From Mnemiopsis leidyi (taxonomy: Eukaryota; Ctenophora; Tentaculata; Lobata; Bolinopsidae): 21,580 nucleotides of DNA. The notes under the pieces are model-generated. The model made no database searches. It worked only from the letters and a program-made list of their open reading frames with translations, and was not told the DNA's origin. Location: NCBI GenBank assembly GCA_000226015.1, contig JH152800.1:413004-434583 (forward strand). The letters are read 5' to 3'. A program made the position numbers and the translations under genes. Below, piece by piece: positions 11,201 through 19,438 of this stretch (positions are counted from its first letter, which is position 1; the number at the start of each line of letters is the position of its first letter).

Positions 11201-14200
11201 AATGTTTCTTTTCAAGATGAGCCCTTAAAAATGACAGAATTGAATGTTTATTCAGAGTGTCAATTTAAGAGTAATCCTTATTATCTATGCCATGAGTTAT
11301 AATAAGTTTGGGAAAAAGCAGCAAGATTGTTTGTTCTCTTTTGATTGCTATTTATACGATATTGTTATTGGAACTATCAAATTTCCAGAAATGGTCGACA
11401 TTCATGATGAAAGTTTGAAAAATTGGGATAATTTTAACCCAACTTGTTTACAATTGTCAAACTGGCAAAAATCTTTTATAGCTGAGCAGGACTCAATCTT
11501 ATATTTTTGGTTAGACTCTAGTTTTTAACAGTTTCACTCGAAGTAATAGGTAAATGATTTGCAAAATTCAATAACACGAAATAATAAATTTTGCAATTGA
11601 AAATATCAACAGTTCAAAATACTATGAAATAAATACACAGTTGCCTTCTTCACATCAGGTATATCAAATCGTCGCAGCAAATATTATATATCAAATTGTT
11701 GCAGCAAAAGTACTACTATTAAAGCCACTTTCTTGATAAGTTAATTACAGCCAATAACGAAATCTGAATCTGAGTCAATTCAACAACACTCATCTTGGTC
11801 GAAATGGTCCAGGTTGCATCATGCCTTGTTGGGGAGGGAATCGCCTGTTGAACTGAGCAGGTGGCATTTGTTGTCCCATATTGTTCATAGGACCAGGGCC
11901 TCCCATCCCGGTCATAGGACCAGGCCCTCCCATCCCGGTCATGGGACCAGGCCCTCCCATCCCCGTCATGGGACCAGGCCCTCCCATCCCGGTCATGGGA
12001 CCAGGGCCTCCCATCCCGGGTCTTTGAGGGGGAAAACTACTTCCTGGAGGACAAAAATTTCCAGGACTTTGCATGTTACCCATATTTGGTGGAGGAGGAG
12101 GACCAAAGCGATTATGATTCATGCTATTTGGGGGCATAGAAGGCCCAAATCTGTTGGGTTGCATATTGGGCATATTGTTTGGAGGCATATGAGGACCAAA
12201 CCTATTGCCTTGAACATTGTTTGGTGGCAGTGTGGGACCAAATCTAGAAGGAGAAAAATCGTTGGATGGTCCCATTCTATTTTGGTGTATGTTAGGAGGA
12301 GGATTTAAATTCTGGTTTTGTAATGAGGGATTCAGAGGTAATTGGTTACCCATATGAGGTCTTATAGGACTGACTAAATGAGATGGTCCCATCGGGATAT
12401 CCTCAGGTTGCAGTCCATTTGCAGGAAACCGAGGACCATGTTTATCAGACATTCTATCTCTATCAGAATGCCTTCCACTATCAGATCTTGACCTATCAAA
12501 GCTTTTTTCACCTCTTGAAGGTGAATGTCTACGATGTGGAGAGTGCCTGCGATCATAATGAGGGGATCGCCGATGATGTGGGGATTTCTCACGCCTTGGA
12601 GAGTGTTTTCTTTGTGAGGACTGTTGTTGATTGCGTTTATGAGGTGACTTCTGACGATGAGGGGATTTTTGTCTTGGAGGAGTTCTTTGTCTTGGAGGAG
12701 TTCTTTGCCTAGGAGGCGTTCTTTGCCTTGGAGAAATTCTTTGCCTAGGAGGCGTTCTTTGCCTTGGAGAAGTTCTTTGTCTAGGAGGCATTTGTTGTCT
12801 TGGAGGGCTTCTTTGTCTTGGAGATTGGTGTCTCGGTGGAGAACGCTGTCTTGGAGATCGCTGTCTCGGTGGAGAATGCTGTCTTGGAGATCGTTGTCTC
12901 TGACGTGGGGGTGGAGAACTGTGCCTATGCCTTGAATGATGATCAACTTTTTCAGGATGATAGTCTTTCTGGTTTAAGTTTGGATCACCCTTATCAGGTT
13001 TCCCTTTGATAACTGCATCAACAACATCTGTAGGGAATGAACTGAATTTTGGCGGTTGAAATGACCCAATGTAGGCCTGAAGAATTGGTTGAAGAACATT
13101 TGCAACTGGGTTGTTTGCTGGAACATTATCTTCTGTTGGATCTTCCTTCTTTGGGGGAAGTTCCAAACTCTTAGAAATGATTTTTGGCTCGAGGTCTTCA
13201 TCAAGGGGATCATATCCTCTTGCATTACCACCAAATACATCCTGTAAATTTGTTGTGCTCCCAAGAAGATTTGGGTTAGTATCGTAGAGCTTTAACAATC
13301 TCTCAATACTGGTGTGGCAATTGTCTGGGACAGGTGGAAGAGAATTATTTTCATCTATGAGAGATCTTTTGCGTTTACTGTCACCTTCTTCTGCAGGTTG
13401 AGGAGGAGGAGGTCCAAATGTTTCGTCTTTAGAGGCTTCAGAAGGAAAGGAAGAAAACACTGGGGCAGACGGGAGTGCAGGGCCAAACGTTGAATAAGTT
13501 TGTACAGGTAGAGGGGGTCCAAATTTACTCGGATCACTAACTAAGTTGACTAAAGGGGCAGGTAAGGCAGGTCCTTGTGTTGTTGCCGGTAAAACTGGTC
13601 CATATGCACTCCCAGGTAAAACTGGTGCATGAGTGCTCATTGGTAAAGCTGGCCCAAACATCCCTCTGGTTTGCTGATTTTCTGGTAAAGGCGGTCCAAG
13701 CTTTGCTGAGACAGGTGGACATGGAATATTTGTTGGAAGGGAAGGTCCAAACTTTTGAACAGGCTGTAGAGGTGGAGGCATAACTGGTAGAGGCATGTTG
13801 GGATCAAAATTATTGGGAAGTCGAGGCCCAAAATTTCGGGGATTAGGAAAGTTCGAGTTGTAAGTGTTCCTTGGCAAGCTTGGACCATACCTTCCATTCA
13901 TCATAAATACTTTGTACACTGAGGGAACAGACTTTGCAACAAGATTGACATCCAGATAAGCAGTATTGCACGGAAGTTTAGATTTTCCCTTCTTCAGACA
14001 TTCACCATCATTTCCAAAATTTATCTGTTTCCATTTCAAGAAGAAAGAATACAGAACCGTTTTCATAGAGAGGTAGACGACACAAGCCCACATTAAGGGA
14101 GAACATTTTTTGCAAAAGTTGTACCGCTCAAGAATAGACTGGAATATAAGATTGTTCTCTATGTTGAGGCAAAATGACATGAACCGGCAAAAATCCATGC

Positions 14201-17200
14201 CAAGACTGTTCCAGCTGACCACCTTTTGGTACCTGCAAAATTGGAGGTTTAGAAATAACTTTATTAAATTTCTAGGTGTAAGCAATTTATCTTTTTTAAA
14301 TGACAAAAAGTTCTTGGCAGTAAATATTCTTAAATCACTTTAATTCTTGAATCGCTATCTTGAAAATACAAAGCAATATAACAGCCTAGCTCTTATTTTC
14401 TGAATACCATTAGTTCTTAGAGAGGAGTCACATATGTCTAAACTGCTAAAAGGTGAAGTATGAAGTATTAATCAAGAAAAGACAGTCATAGGAAACTTAA
14501 TATGGGACTCCTTGCTAAAAATTTGGTTTCCAAATAACCAATACTTTCTAATCAAATGGTCGGTCGATATATGTGAAACGTGAGCAAACATTTTAGAACA
14601 TGTAATATAACGTCGGAAAAAAAGAAAAATTGGCAGTTAGTTGATAACAAGATCTACCCAGTAACCTGGGAATATTTCATTGGGTCTACACCCGTTGTCC
14701 TGGCATGCAGCACAATAGGTTTTTACTTTTTGATAAAAAAGGAATATAAGCGTATCATCATAATTGGCAAATATGCATAGACGATTCAAAACTTTTTCTA
14801 AAAAGAATTGTGCTTTATTATGTAAACAACAAAATCGGAAACTAAGGCATTTATATTAAGTTTAACAAAATGAGAATTGCTATCAATTAACTGCGAGAAA
14901 ACACGAGTAAAAAAACATCATGGGTAATAACGGATAATTCGGCAAGTTTTCCGACGACCAGGTAACTAACGGTGGATTCGAACTGGCCAAGTTCCTGTTG
15001 GAAAAGAATTGCTCCCTCCAACCGTACTATTTGGCTGTTAAACTAAAAGGAGATGAAAGATTTAAATTACCATCAATCCAGTATGACATTAGTAGCTTCT
15101 TCATATCGATAAATTATGCTAATTGTATATTATATGTATGTTCTAATTACATTGCAAAGTTAACTAACTGCAATTGTATCGAGCTGGGACTGGCTTGATG
15201 TGTGTAACTGCAATTGCAACAGAAAAGCGTACAATGGGATATAACGAAACAAGTTTGATAATACAAATGAGCAACTACGGCATTTATTCATATCATGCTA
15301 GACCGAGTGTGACTTGCAGATCGGACAACAATTGTGTATTTCCAGATTGACTGCAAGGACAATAACTGTATTGCAATTTGGTAGTCAAATATCCCTATTG
15401 TCGCCCAAGTTGCCAAGAGTCAAGACCTGGCATGGTTTCCTATTCTATAAATGATATTAAAATTGAAATTGAGTACTGGATAATTAAAACCAGTCATACA
15501 ATAACAAAAGCAAAAAAGGCGACATTTTTTAAATCTTAAAAATTGTATCCTACAGATTATGATATTTTGTTACCTAAAGATCTACTGTTTAGCACTTAAG
15601 CAGGAAAAACAAATGAACAAACAGAAAGAAAAGAAGAAAATGGTTTTTCCCCATGTATTCTTCAAAGGTTCTTGTAGCGGAATATAAGTCATGGTTTTGA
15701 TAACAGGAAATAGTCCGCAATCAGTTATGATATTAAGTTTTTAGCTCTAAATGGTGGGATTTAATCACATGGCTTAAAGCCCATTCACATTTCAGACAGT
15801 TAACTATATATGTCCTGGATGCGTTAGTTGAAATGTGAAATCTTGAAAGAAGCAACTGAAGGATATCTTGGCACGCTATCACTGTGGGAAAGTTTGTGAA
15901 CCTGTAAAATCGGTATATTTACCGATTTTACAAGTGAGGCTTCTCCAACTATTCAAAACTACAACCGCTGGGATTGAGAGGCAGGACGAGAAACCACTCA
16001 TCCAAGCAGCCGCTTGTTCATCTCATTCCATGCAGAAGTCATACTGCTAGATAACCATCAATCATCCCATATATGGAAGTTGTTATCCCCATAATTGCGA
16101 GTATTAGCATAACCACACGCAGAAATAATTGAGGCAATGAACTCTTACTATAAATGTGAACAAACCGGCAGTGAACAAACCGGCAGTAAATCAACTTCAG
16201 GGATGGTGCAACTTTGATGTTCAATTTGATAGTTTTCAAAGTAAGAACTATCAAGTGAAATTTCGAAAATCAAAAGAACTGTTCCAAACTGTTGGTAGTT
16301 TACTATTTTGCACTTAACAAATTTGACACGGTTAAGAGTTTCTGCATATGCACAGTGAAATTATTTGCAATTCCCATACAATCTCTTTAAGCTTGGATCA
16401 AGAATCCTAAAAATTGTAGCACAAAATAACAATTACAAAATGTGGCGTAACAATTACAAGGATTATTGATGCGATTTAGTTTACTTACTTACGGCAGATT
16501 TTTTCTGGAGTCAAGACGTTAATTCACAGATGAATTCATACAACCAAGAGAACTCTTGTTATTTAGTGGTCACCATCGCATCAGAGCTAAAACTAATTAA
16601 GAACCACCTATAATTTATTACCTAACTTATTTAATCTTTTTCATCTTAATTCGACAAATGACGATGTATTGACAGTAAGCTAATATAAATCAAAGTATGT
16701 GCATTGCATTAATATAATATATAACGTGAAAATAGGTTAAGCAACTTCGGGTGCTTTAGCAATTTTCAGCTAGGCTAATTAACCAATAACAAGTCAAGGT
16801 AGTATTCGAAAAATGCAATAAAGAATTTTTGACAATCCAATCCAGTATTCAAGAGTTAATTCTAGAACTGTGCTAGATGCAGCCAAATGAAACGTTCTCC
16901 AGAAATTAACATTGAAATAAAATGTCTTATCTCGGAGTATGCAAGCAATTGAAATGCTTGACAGGGCCCAGAGCCAAACGCAACTTTTGCAGTTAGCATG
17001 AACACTTTTGGATTTCCCCGCCCCATAAATTCCAGCATGTTATTACATTTCATGGTGTCAATGTGATGTATTCAAACTTGTTCGTCTTATGTTTTAGATT
17101 TCAGCTTTTTCTAAGACCATTTCTAGATAAATGGGTTCATTTTTACTCTCAACTAGGAATCTAATATCTACGATTTTATGATTTGGTTATGATTTGAATT

Positions 17201-19438
17201 TGGTTTGATGTGACATGAATAAGAGAATTGTGGAATTAAAAATAAACTTGACTTACCGGCTGCAGCCTACCTAAAGCTAGGTAAAACACTAGAAAAATCA
17301 AAACTATTAAACAAAGAGAGTACTCACTCGACAGTTTCGATGCCCTCGATGTCTACATCCTCCTCCTCGCTGGTAAGATTCTCTATCTCTTCTCGGTCCG
17401 GACTGTCGTCCCCAAAGTTAACTTTCCCCTCCTCTATCAACATGAGACGAGAGGTTACGGCTTTTCGAGTCCGCACCATCGTCGCTTGTTGGGTTTTGTA
17501 CTCCTGGGGTTTACCTGTGTCATCTATAACGTCTAGAATATTGATACTGTAGTTACTAGTTGCACATGTCTTCGAGGAACATAATGTTGGTTTAACCTTT
17601 AATCCGAACAGTTAATAGATTGATCTTAAGAGTAAAATTTTAATTACATTACAGCGCAATATAAGATATTGAATAAACCGGCCCACCTTGTCTTGGCTCT
17701 TAATTGTTTCCTCAGCTTTCTCCATCTGGAACATGGTGCTGTTCATCTTTCTGATCATGTCACTTCTAGCTTCAGTTTGTTTCAGTAAACAGGAGCAGTA
17801 CTGGTCCAGAAAGTGAGCTGTCTCGTCAAAGTCTGCCGCATACTTGTCTCCTTCTTTCCTGCCTTAAATGGGATTTTGTTGAAATTTCAGCATTTTTTAT
17901 ATCACTTAGTTCACCGTTAAATTAGCCGCATTGAAGCTCACAAGTTTATCTGAAAATATGATGAGTTAAAATAACGAAGTATTTTATTTCCTTACTTGTA
18001 ACGTTGAAAGCATTAGCAAAGTCGGTTGTGTCAAGTCTGTGACTCAGTTTAGTCAGAACTTCAGACGATTTCTTCTCGTGTGATCGAAGAAGGTCCAAGG
18101 AATCCATAAGATCTGTCAGCTTGACGTAAGTGTCATCCATTCCAATTTCATCTGCAAAATTTTACATGCAAACTGCAATTCTCTCTAAGAGTTAAAGCTG
18201 TTATAATGGGACTTAGTGAGTAATAGCTATTGAAGTTTTTAAACTTAATCGACATAATACAACTTACAAATGAAGATTCTTTATAAACTTACCGAGACTA
18301 TACTTCATAGCACTGATGATATGTTTGTGGAAAACTTCTCTAGACTCCCAAATGTCTAACATCCGTTCGATCTGTGACTTTGCGTCTGCGTTCTTACACT
18401 CAGACATACATTTAGGAAGAATGTGACCAAATGCATCCACGAACTGTGGTCCTTTCCGTTTGCTGTGTTGGAGGACGTCATTGACAAGAAACAGCAGGGT
18501 TAGCTTTTTCTCCTGAGATGCTGAAAATGACATGTAAACTTGTTATATATACAAATTTCATTTGTATGTAAATCAAATGTACTTACGTTGGTTTTTGGTG
18601 CCACCAGAACTTAGAATGACCCTTTATCTGATAACATTGCTTTCTAATTCTAATTTCTAACAAAAGTTAACCTGCATAATTTTGGATGCAGGACATTTTC
18701 ATACAGTCAGTGAATCAAACACAACACAGTTGTTTCCATTCAGGTGTTAAGTCTTAGCAGTTAATTTCGACAGCATATCAAATTTGTCTGTGAACCACAG
18801 TACATAAAGAAAATATGGTGAGAGTGCTTAATCAATTAGGTTGATGTAACTTCCCATACAAAGTTAGTTGACAATTGTTATAGAATGGAAGTAATACCTC
18901 CAAGGCCATGATTACGACCCCCAACTAGGATTTTAAAATATGCACCATTGAGATTGGAGTAGTTACAATACAACCTGAAGCTGTCTTTCTGCAATCAAAA
19001 TTCTAAACGAAAAACTACATAAGAAATGGTGCAAATGTCAGAGTAATAATCAGCTAGGACAAGACTGGGACAAATTTTTTCACGTTGTAGAATACTCAAT
19101 ACAGCATAAAGGGTGGAGAATGACCCGCATTTCTAAGAATTGTGTGACGGAATAGTTTGCGAAGTATACTAACTTTATTCAAACCACCTAACATTAGAAA
19201 GGCCGCTATAGCGCGGCGCTATTTGGACACACAGTAAGACTGAAGTAGTACACAGTAATCGTCCCCTCAATAAATTGTGTGAACATTACTCACCTTCCAA
19301 GTAAAAGTTTTTCCATGCCTGTGCTATGACAGGGGCTTGGTCATGATACTGCTGTATCCATACTGAAACTTTCTCGATGCTCTCCTGAGCACCAGAGAGC
19401 TCTTTCAGTAGATCGATGAAAGAATCTTTGATGAACAT
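3471..19438 (-). CDS. RPRD-family CID protein, whole gene model with alternative last exons
   Basis: Spliced gene: join of complement exons 19438-19294, 18520-18293, 18151-17996, 17862-17687 and 17503-17328, then either 14232-11790 (short, about 1107 aa) or 8247-3471 (long, about 1885 aa). The frame stays open across every junction, and both last exons accept the phase-2 end of exon 5. The N-terminus is a CID with NDVLQHSKRKGP at residues 62-73, which matches the RPRD1/RPRD2 signature. Known RPRD proteins bind the phosphorylated RNA polymerase II C-terminal domain in the nucleus and act in transcription and CTD dephosphorylation. The order CID, coiled coil, very long Pro/Ser-rich tail matches RPRD2 rather than the short RPRD1, but the tail is too divergent for me to claim orthology. 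Splice sites were chosen by GT-AG consensus and reading frame; transcripts have not been seen. The alternative is that 6a and 6b belong to more than one transcription unit. Confidence 0.8.
4165..4245. repeat. 15-nt coding repeats (GPNMG) in exon 6b
   Basis: Degenerate tandem units encoding MGPNM/MGNMGPN on the minus strand, about five copies in a Met/Gly/Pro/Asn-rich part of the protein tail. Confidence 0.75.
6357..6557 (-). other. Possible in-frame intron (exitron-like) inside exon 6b
   Basis: The minus strand reads TTAGGG|GTAAGC at 6557 and TTTGAACAG|ATAGG at 6356. The stretch between them is 201 nt, divisible by three, has no stop and encodes a hydrophobic and then basic peptide (FTVQCVISLCFLATIIKRL) unlike the Pro/Ser/Gln-rich flanks. 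Splicing it out would join HFLG to IGLSQEV in frame. The donor fits consensus; the acceptor lacks a strong pyrimidine tract. It could equally be genuine coding sequence with a membrane-like helix. Confidence 0.45.
8401..8472. repeat. 14-nt minisatellite
   Basis: About five degenerate tandem copies of TTGAATGATNATTG, starting about 155 nt from the exon 6b acceptor on its intron side. Confidence 0.85.
9471..9720 (+). mobile_element. tRNA-derived SINE-like element
   Basis: Starts with a tRNA-like head: an A-box match TAGCGCAGTTAG at 480-491 of the 9 kb block (9480-9491) and a B-box-like GTTCGTAATTCC at 9526-9537. The spacing is about 45 nt. CTAGGT near the start and ACCGCCTAG at 9541-9549 look like remnants of an acceptor stem. 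A non-tRNA body follows, less AT-rich than the surroundings, to about CTTTACTGGTTAAC. The B-box is two bases too long, so it is probably a degenerate, inactive copy. Family unknown; the ends are approximate and I saw no clear target duplication. Confidence 0.6.
11247..11252 (-). promoter_or_regulatory. Candidate polyadenylation signal, short form
   Basis: AATAAA on the minus strand, about 540 nt past the exon 6a stop, and the first perfect hexamer I find there. It would end the short transcript inside the intron that precedes exon 6b. Confidence 0.4.
11253..11789 (-). other. Probable 3' UTR of the short form
   Basis: AT-rich sequence following the exon 6a stop. An open plus-strand frame at 11244-11528 has no recognisable motif and I treat it as chance. 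Confidence 0.45.
11790..14232 (-). CDS. Exon 6a: short-form C-terminal tail (FGPxLP and SP repeats)
   Basis: Probable alternative last exon. It opens with acceptor TTTTGCAG|GTACC (phase 2 compatible), or alternatively with AATGGAAG|GTATGG at 13890, and ends at TGA 11792-11790. With the first acceptor, residues 295-408 are a cysteine-containing hydrophobic segment. From 409 the tail is clearly disordered: YGPSLP and about ten FGPxLP-like motifs, then SIERLLKLYD...LQDVFGG (a short possibly folded module), FSSFPTDVV, a basic PPRQRSPRQ/RTPPRQ repeat block (about residues 735-840) with SR-like stretches (RRHSPSR, SFDRSRSDSG), four FGPxxPPN motifs, and five GPMTGMGGP repeats before the end PGPFRPR. 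Such tails occur in mRNA-processing and transcription proteins; the exact function is unknown. I know no characterised homologue of this exon. Confidence 0.75.
11886..12018. repeat. 27-nt coding minisatellite (GPMTGMGGP)
   Basis: Nearly five copies of a 27-nt unit encoding nine residues near the C-terminus of exon 6a. Copies differ by only one or two bases, so the array is recent and probably variable in copy number. Confidence 0.93.
12650..12912. repeat. 18-nt and related coding repeats (RTPPRQ / RSPPRQ)
   Basis: Tandem, slightly degenerate units encoding PPRQRT, SPRQRS and KSPHRQ on the minus strand. They give a strongly basic SP/TP-rich block in exon 6a. Each unit has a possible proline-directed phosphorylation site. 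Confidence 0.88.
13891..14232 (-). other. Optional in-frame hydrophobic segment at the start of exon 6a
   Basis: 342 nt (114 codons) without a stop, starting GTACCA straight after the acceptor CAG and ending ATGGAAG before GTATGG. Both ends give the same reading frame, so the segment can be kept or skipped. Its peptide (for example MWACVVYLSMKTVLYSFFL) is Cys-rich and hydrophobic, unlike the FGPxLP tail that follows. It may be intron remaining in the longest open frame rather than coding. Confidence 0.4.
15182..15201 (+). repeat. Dispersed 20-nt motif, copy 1
   Basis: AGCTGGGACTGGCTTGATGT; the same 20 bases with one change lie at 20073-20092. Flanks share little beyond a nearby CAATTG-type stretch, so it may be the conserved part of an old repeat. 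Confidence 0.6.
15784..15839. repeat. Inverted repeat, 11-bp arms
   Basis: TTCACATTTCA (15784-15794) and its complement (15829-15839), 34 nt apart. Possibly the end of a small decayed element. Confidence 0.65.
15903..15932. repeat. Perfect hairpin, 13-bp arms, 4-nt loop
   Basis: TGTAAAATCGGTA (903-915 of this kb) and its complement (920-932) around the loop TATT. Same geometry as the hairpin at 495-524, different sequence. Confidence 0.85.
16156..16185. repeat. Tandem duplication of 15 nt
   Basis: GTGAACAAACCGGCA occurs twice in a row without mismatch. Confidence 0.9.
17328..17503 (-). CDS. Exon 5: end of coiled coil and acidic segment
   Basis: 176 nt, residues 236-293 plus two bases (phase 2). 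It continues the helix (EYKTQQATMVRTRKAVTSRL) and then turns acidic (NLTSEEEDVDIEGIETV). The in-frame acceptor is CCCCAG|GAG at 17503. A stronger-looking CACAG|GTAAAC lies 11 bases earlier but breaks the frame. The donor GTCGA|GTGAGT is near perfect. The two leftover bases GA are completed by A from exon 6b or G from exon 6a, giving glutamate in both cases. Confidence 0.78.
17687..17862 (-). CDS. Exon 4: coiled-coil region
   Basis: 176 nt, residues 177-235. The acceptor that keeps frame is TTTAAG|GCAGG at 17862. A second AG four bases on (GCAG|GAAAG) would shift the frame and hit a different peptide. The product contains KYAADFDETAHFLDQYCSCL and MIRKMNSTMFQMEKAEETIK, a helical, heptad-like stretch comparable in position to the coiled coil of RPRD2 (a stretch that in RPRD2 also begins with an FEEA..LEEF-like run). 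The donor is GACAAG|GTGGGC, ending the exon in phase 0. Confidence 0.78.
17996..18151 (-). CDS. Exon 3: linker after the CID
   Basis: 156 nt, residues 125-176, phase 1 to phase 1. Acceptor TTTTGCAG|ATGAAATTGG; donor ACAA|GTAAGG. The peptide (DEIGMDDTYVKLTDLMDSLD and onward) is amphipathic, with regularly spaced leucines and repeated charged residues (RSHEKKSSEVLTKLSHRL), so it probably forms helix. In RPRD proteins the region between the CID and the coiled coil serves as a dimerising or partner-binding segment; I infer the same role here from position only. Confidence 0.8.
18293..18520 (-). CDS. Exon 2: core of the CID domain
   Basis: 228 nt, residues 49-124, phase 1 to phase 1. It has an acceptor TTTTCAG|CA and a donor CTCG|GTAAGT. 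It contains KKLTLLFLVNDVLQHSKRKG, the most conserved helix of CIDs; in RPRD1 the same place reads KLTFLYLANDVIQNSKRKG. It goes on with FVDAFGHILPKCM and ERMLDIWESREVF, matching the family pattern xRxLxIWExRxVY. Known CIDs use this helix bundle to bind phosphorylated heptads of the polymerase II tail. This exon alone identifies the family and is the strongest evidence in the window. Confidence 0.93.
18521..19293 (-). other. Intron 1
   Basis: Lies between GAAG|GTGAGT and TTTTCAG|CATC. No coding or repeat structure seen beyond ordinary AT-rich sequence. Confidence 0.75.
19294..19438 (-). CDS. Exon 1: start codon and first part of the CID domain
   Basis: Encodes residues 1-48 (MFIKDSFIDLLKELSGAQES...) and leaves one base (phase 1). 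The pattern of a Met close to a LxxLSxxQxSIExxSxW motif is the usual start of an RPRD CID, which supports this ATG. The helix pair ends in AWKNFYLE, in place of the VWxxEL seen in RPRD1. The donor is GAAG|GTGAGT at 19293, close to consensus. Just upstream is TTCTCAG|GTATGA, which could be an acceptor joining a 5' UTR exon at 19453, so the true transcription start is unknown and may lie further right. Confidence 0.82.

Larger units (their letters stand above)
8248..11246 (-). other. Intron before exon 6b, after the short-form 3' end
   Basis: Non-coding on both strands apart from short chance frames. It holds a 14-nt minisatellite (8401-8472) and a SINE-like element (about 9471-9720). The rest is AT-rich with nothing I recognise. 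Confidence 0.65.
14233..17327 (-). other. Intron between exon 5 and exon 6a
   Basis: AT-rich, without credible exons. It contains inverted repeats at 15784-15839 and 15903-15932, a 15-nt duplication at 16156-16185, and a 20-nt motif at 15182 shared with 20073. The first 75 nt left of exon 6a stay open in frame by chance. For the long form the intron continues to 8248. Confidence 0.65.

Noticed and set aside
11814..12946. Open frames on both strands over the exon 6a repeats
   Set aside because: Tandem repeats with units divisible by three leave several frames open at once. Only the minus frame continues the gene model.
14580..14780. Small plus-strand ORF with a hydrophobic stretch (STPVVLACSTIGFYFLI)
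   Set aside because: Lies inside an intron in AT-rich DNA, where short hydrophobic frames arise by chance; no family recognised.
13919..17327. Exon 6a starting at the good-looking acceptor TTCCCTCAG|TG (13918)
   Set aside because: Needs one leftover base, but exon 5 leaves two; the frame would be lost.
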